Assembly (NCBI RefSeq): GCF_000196255.1
Contig: NC_006370.1
Coordinates: 3,299,411-3,363,410, forward strand
Direction of reading: 5' to 3'
Length of the DNA: 64,000 nucleotides
DNA from: Photobacterium profundum SS9
Lineage (GTDB): Bacteria > Pseudomonadota > Gammaproteobacteria > Enterobacterales > Vibrionaceae
Position numbers and translations under genes: made by a program
Notes under the pieces: generated by a model
What the model was told of the DNA's origin: nothing
Databases searched by the model: none
What the model saw: the letters and a program-made list of their open reading frames with translations, nothing else
Shown: positions 57,403 through 64,000 of the stretch, in pieces
How positions within the stretch are numbered: the stretch's first letter is position 1
How the letters are laid out: the number at the start of each line of letters is the position of its first letter

Positions 57403-57484
57403 TGGCAGGGGTGGAGAGATTCGAACTCCCAATACGCGCATTCTTATGGTGGGGGAATCCGCTGCTCTTTTCTCTAGCTGCAGA
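57403..57484 (-). pseudogene. Decayed tRNA-Trp copy
   Basis: Read on the minus strand, the 3' half (T arm, 3' acceptor strand, G73 and CCA) equals the intact tRNA-Trp except for one base before the T arm, and the GAGCAGCGGATTCC stretch is kept. The anticodon loop and 3' anticodon stem are replaced by a longer, unpaired sequence, and the 5' acceptor strand is lost. It cannot fold into a cloverleaf. Confidence 0.85.
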
Positions 57485-57491
57485 TAGCAAA

Positions 57492-57519
57492 AAGGCTCAT
57501 ATCTTTCGATATGAGCCTT
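57492..57519. terminator. Terminator directly after tRNA-Trp
   Basis: Perfect 12-bp stem AAGGCTCATATC / GATATGAGCCTT with a 4-nt loop; on the minus strand it is followed by TTTTTGC. It is the likely end of the rRNA operon transcript, before the decayed tRNA. Confidence 0.9.
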
Positions 57520-57527
57520 CTTTAATA

Positions 57528-57604
57528 TGGCAGGGGTGGAGAGATTCGAACTCCCAACACGCGGATTTGGAATCCGCTGCTCTGCCAGTTGGAGCTACAC
57601 CCCT
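57528..57604 (-). tRNA. tRNA-Trp (CCA)
   Basis: 77 nt with encoded CCA. Acceptor AGGGGTG pairs with CACCCCT, G73, anticodon loop TTCCAAA. The D loop is one nucleotide longer than in E. coli tRNA-Trp. Last functional gene of the operon. Confidence 0.96.
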
Positions 57605-57640
57605 GTAGTTATTTTAAAGACTTAACTTTGTCTTAATAAA

Positions 57641-57717
57641 TGGCGGAGTGGACGGGACTCGAACCCGCGACCCCCGGCGTGACAGGCCGGTATTCTAACC
57701 AACTGAACTACCACTCC
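57641..57717 (-). tRNA. tRNA-Asp (GUC)
   Basis: 77 nt with CCA. Acceptor GGAGTGG pairs with CCACTCC, G73, anticodon loop CTGTCAC. It follows 5S rRNA in the operon. Confidence 0.97.
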
Positions 57718-57750
57718 GCAGTGTCTATTCAGCATAATGCTATTACTTAC

Positions 57751-57774
57751 AATAAAACGGGTCACCGTTTTATT
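57751..57774 (-). other. Hairpin between 5S rRNA and tRNA-Asp
   Basis: ATAAAACGG-type perfect stem around TGAC. It may be an RNase processing signal or weak attenuator between 5S and the distal tRNAs. Confidence 0.5.
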
Positions 57775-57812
57775 TTTGTCTTCGTCTTTTAAAAAGAGGA
57801 AAACGAATTGGG

Positions 57813-57930
57813 CGCCTGGCGATGCCCTACTCTCACATGGGGAGACCCCACACTACCATCGGCGCAACTGCGTTTCACTTCTGAGTTCGGCATGGGATCA
57901 GGTGGAGCCACAGCGCTATGGTCGCCAGAC
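57813..57930 (-). rRNA. rrf: 5S ribosomal RNA
   Basis: Reads, on the minus strand, TCTGGCGACC through the conserved CCATGCCGAACTCAGAAGTG to GTAGGGCATCGCCAGGC. The ends pair with each other as in E. coli 5S. Limits are accurate to a few bases. Confidence 0.95.
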
Positions 57931-58116
57931 AAATTCTTTATTGTCAGCGTTAGCTGGCAATAGCAATCTTGGAAATCTAACTAGTCTATCTGTCGATAAC
58001 AAACAATTGTTCTCAAACACCATTCAAGTGTTCGTGGAGTCCGTGACCTACAAGGATGTAGGAAATACTGAACATCGTCTGGAACGATTTCAGCACAAAA
58101 ACCCCTTGGGTGTTGT

Positions 58117-61034
<2,918 letters not shown>

Positions 61035-61249
61035 TACAACCCCAAGAGGTTTCGTATGGCAACAACCAAGGTTTCTCTCTCCAGTTCTTTTTCAAGAGCG
61101 AGAGAGGTTTGTTTTCGCCGGACTCTTACACAAGACACTTGAATGTGTGTTTGTTTTGAGAACTCGTTTTACCGTTCTTTATAAATAAAGTGCCGATAAA
61201 ACATTTGTAATTCAATCATTCGATTGAATTTACTAGTCAGCTTTCCAGA

Positions 61250-61262
61250 TTGTTAAAGAACA
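61250..61262 (-). promoter_or_regulatory. boxA in the 16S-23S spacer
   Basis: TGTTCTTTAACAA on the minus strand, the Nus-factor antitermination signal, repeated from the operon leader. Confidence 0.85.
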
Positions 61263-61346
61263 TGTGTTTTTTCTATCTCCTAAGAGATAAATAATCCACT
61301 TTCTAACCACACTCCACTCTTAACGAGTCAGAATGCATTTAGAAAG

Positions 61347-61422
61347 TGGTGGAGCTATGCGGGATCGAACCGCAGACCTCCTGCGTGCAAGGCAGGCGCT
61401 CTCCCAGCTGAGCTATAACCCC
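61347..61422 (-). tRNA. tRNA-Ala (UGC)
   Basis: 76 nt with CCA. Acceptor GGGGTTA / TAGCTCC carries the G3-U70 alanine identity pair with A73. Anticodon loop TTTGCAC. It is the reference for the Gln variants in the array. Confidence 0.97.
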
Positions 61423-61471
61423 AAATTTATTTCACTTTCACATTTTTCTTAACTAGGATTTGTAAGAAAAA

Positions 61472-61547
61472 TGGTGGGCGATACTGGGCTCGAACCAGTG
61501 ACCCCCTCCTTGTAAGGGAGGTGCTCTCCCAACTGAGCTAATCGCCC
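61472..61547 (-). tRNA. tRNA-Val (UAC)
   Basis: 76 nt with CCA. Acceptor GGGCGAT / ATCGCCC, A73, anticodon loop CTTACAA. Confidence 0.97.
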
Positions 61548-61613
61548 ACGATGTTGCTTTTTATTTTTGCTTTAAAAAGCAAAAGTAAATAGCTTTCCTT
61601 CGTGGAAAGGAAA

Positions 61614-61689
61614 TGGTGGGTCGTGCAGGATTCGAACCTGCGACCAATTGATTAAAAGTCAACTGCTCTACCAACTGAGCTAACGACCC
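61614..61689 (-). tRNA. tRNA-Lys (UUU)
   Basis: 76 nt with CCA. Acceptor GGGTCGT / ACGACCC, A73, anticodon loop CTTTTAA. Confidence 0.97.
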
Positions 61690-61721
61690 TTTGTTACTTT
61701 CTTTTGTTAGCTAAAAGAAAG

Positions 61722-61797
61722 TGGCGTCCCGTAGGGGAGTCGAACCCCTGTTACCGCCGTGAAAGGGCGGTGTCCTAGGCCTCTAGACGAACGGGAC
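61722..61797 (-). tRNA. tRNA-Glu (UUC)
   Basis: 76 nt with CCA. Acceptor GTCCCGT / ACGGGAC, G73, anticodon loop CTTTCAC. It is the first spacer tRNA after 16S. Confidence 0.97.
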
Positions 61798-61889
61798 TTA
61801 GTTTTCGATATTATTGGGTAATATCGTGTTCTTTTACATTTCGACCAAGCAATCTGTGTGGACACTGCATCAAACAATAAATCTTTTGG

Positions 61890-63446
<1,557 letters not shown>

Positions 63447-63639
63447 AAGTTCTGTTGGCCGCACTTATAAAAGGCGACCGGCTCAATGATTTTTACTGAT
63501 ATTCTTGTTTCGTTTCTTCTTGCGAAAAAATGAAGCATAAATTGACTGTGTCATCTTGCGATGATTAAGGTCACTCAGTTCATTGATAAATCTTTCGACT
63601 TAACATTTCACGAGTGCCCACACAGATTGCATGGTCAAA

Positions 63640-63652
63640 TTGTTAAAGAACA
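63640..63652 (-). promoter_or_regulatory. boxA of the rRNA leader
   Basis: TGTTCTTTAACAA on the minus strand, an antitermination signal between the promoter and 16S. No gene is seen in the rest of the 63447-63702 leader. Confidence 0.88.
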
Positions 63653-63702
63653 TACTGACTAGGTTGCTGGCTAAGCGCCGTGCTCCGTGTCAGTGAGGTC
63701 GC

Positions 63703-63760
63703 ATTATAGGGAAGCCAAAACAATCCGCAAGCATTTATTTAAAAAAAACATCCGACTGCT
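63703..63760 (-). promoter_or_regulatory. rrn P1-type promoter with UP element
   Basis: On the minus strand: -35 TTGCGG (63730-63725), a 16-bp spacer and consensus -10 TATAAT (63708-63703), then a GC-rich GCGACC discriminator. A/T-rich sequence at about 63733-63760 resembles a UP element. Only this promoter was found upstream of 16S. Confidence 0.82.
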
Positions 63761-63801
63761 TTTTTTTTAACCAATTAATAAGAGTAAGCTTTTATTTCAT
63801 G

Positions 63802-63999
63802 CTAATTGACGGAATTCGGCTTTGATTGATTCGTTAAAGGGTAATGACACGCATCTGCATGGTCACCAACTTTCGCTACTAATAATGGTTTATCCTCTTT
63901 ACATTTATCTGTCGCATAAGGACAACGTGTATGGAAGTGGCAACCTTTGGGGGGATTGATAGGTGAGGGTAACTCCCCTTTCAACATTATTCGATTTGT
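63802..63999 (-). CDS. Peptide ABC transporter ATP-binding protein, C-terminus (DppF/OppF type)
   Basis: The last 65 residues of an oligopeptide/dipeptide importer ATPase. [28 protein letters not shown] is the C-terminal oligopeptide/dipeptide transporter domain (GELPSP-N-PP-GC-F-TRCP, with its conserved cysteines), which follows the ATPase core. The core lies beyond the window. It is minus-strand, upstream of the rRNA operon promoter. DppF and OppF cannot be separated from this fragment. Confidence 0.85.
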   Translation of the reverse strand, partial: TNRIMLKGELPSPINPPKGCHFHTRCPYATDKCKEDKPLLVAKVGDHADACHYPLTNQSKPNSVN

Positions 64000-64000
64000 A

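Noticed and set aside
57402..57608. Plus-strand frame of 68 residues over the tRNA-Trp region
   Set aside because: It is the antisense of tRNA-Trp and its decayed copy, not a protein gene.

Overview
The window is a conserved gamma-proteobacterial chromosome segment. Gene content, gene order (nearly every block matches its E. coli counterpart) and protein sequences point to Vibrionaceae. The very large tRNA load and the 16S-(Glu-Lys-Val-Ala)-23S-5S-Asp-Trp ribosomal operon fit Photobacterium, probably a deep-sea P. profundum-like strain; this species assignment is inference.

Layout: (1) 1-2400: end of prs, then pth and ychF. (2) 2548-6305: a tRNA array of 24 genes with only three specificities (5 Met-CAU, 12 Leu-UAG, 7 Gln-UUG), driven by one strong stringent-type promoter and built by nested tandem duplication. 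(3) 6350-14242: ubiF, mtgA and the miaB-ybeZ-ybeY-corC-lnt operon. (4) 14289-29119: a SYLF protein, a ybeL-type zinc-ribbon gene, a MITE-like palindrome, leuS, lptE-holA, the rsfS-rlmH-mrdA-mrdB-rlpA-dacA cell-wall cluster, and ybeD-lipB-lipA. (5) 29139-37052: dapA-bamC, gcvR-bcp, the perM pair, bepA, arsC/yfgD-wrbA and conserved membrane/secreted proteins. (6) 38567-44646: uraA, an IS200-type insertion, upp, purM-purN, a YafJ-type amidotransferase and gmhA. (7) 44711-57165: a SulP transporter, fadE, a dnaQ/rnhA divergent pair, a methyltransferase/gloB divergent pair, mltD-yip1, yafD and a DUF1904 gene. (8) 57365-63730: a complete minus-strand rRNA operon with six functional tRNAs and one decayed tRNA-Trp. 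(9) 63802-end: the C-terminus of a peptide ABC transporter ATPase.

Most genes are housekeeping: translation (prs, pth, ychF, leuS, miaB, ybeY, rsfS, rlmH, tRNAs, rRNAs), envelope building (mtgA, mrdAB, rlpA, dacA, mltD, lnt, lptE, bamC, bepA, gmhA), lipoate synthesis, and purine/pyrimidine metabolism.

The most unusual signal is inside the tRNA array. Four of the seven tRNA-Gln(UUG) genes carry a G3-U70 wobble, the classical alanine identity element. The 3' strand of their acceptor stem (Gln4 apart, at one position) matches that of tRNA-Ala apart from position 72, and their discriminator is G73 instead of A73. They could be mis-alanylated. Other points of note are the array's duplication history, a MITE-like element with matching terminal inverted repeats, mutually exclusive hairpins plus a PurR-like box ahead of uraA, and an IS200 element with a terminator placed between uraA and upp. 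I saw no CRISPR array, prophage, toxin-antitoxin pair or obvious defence system.
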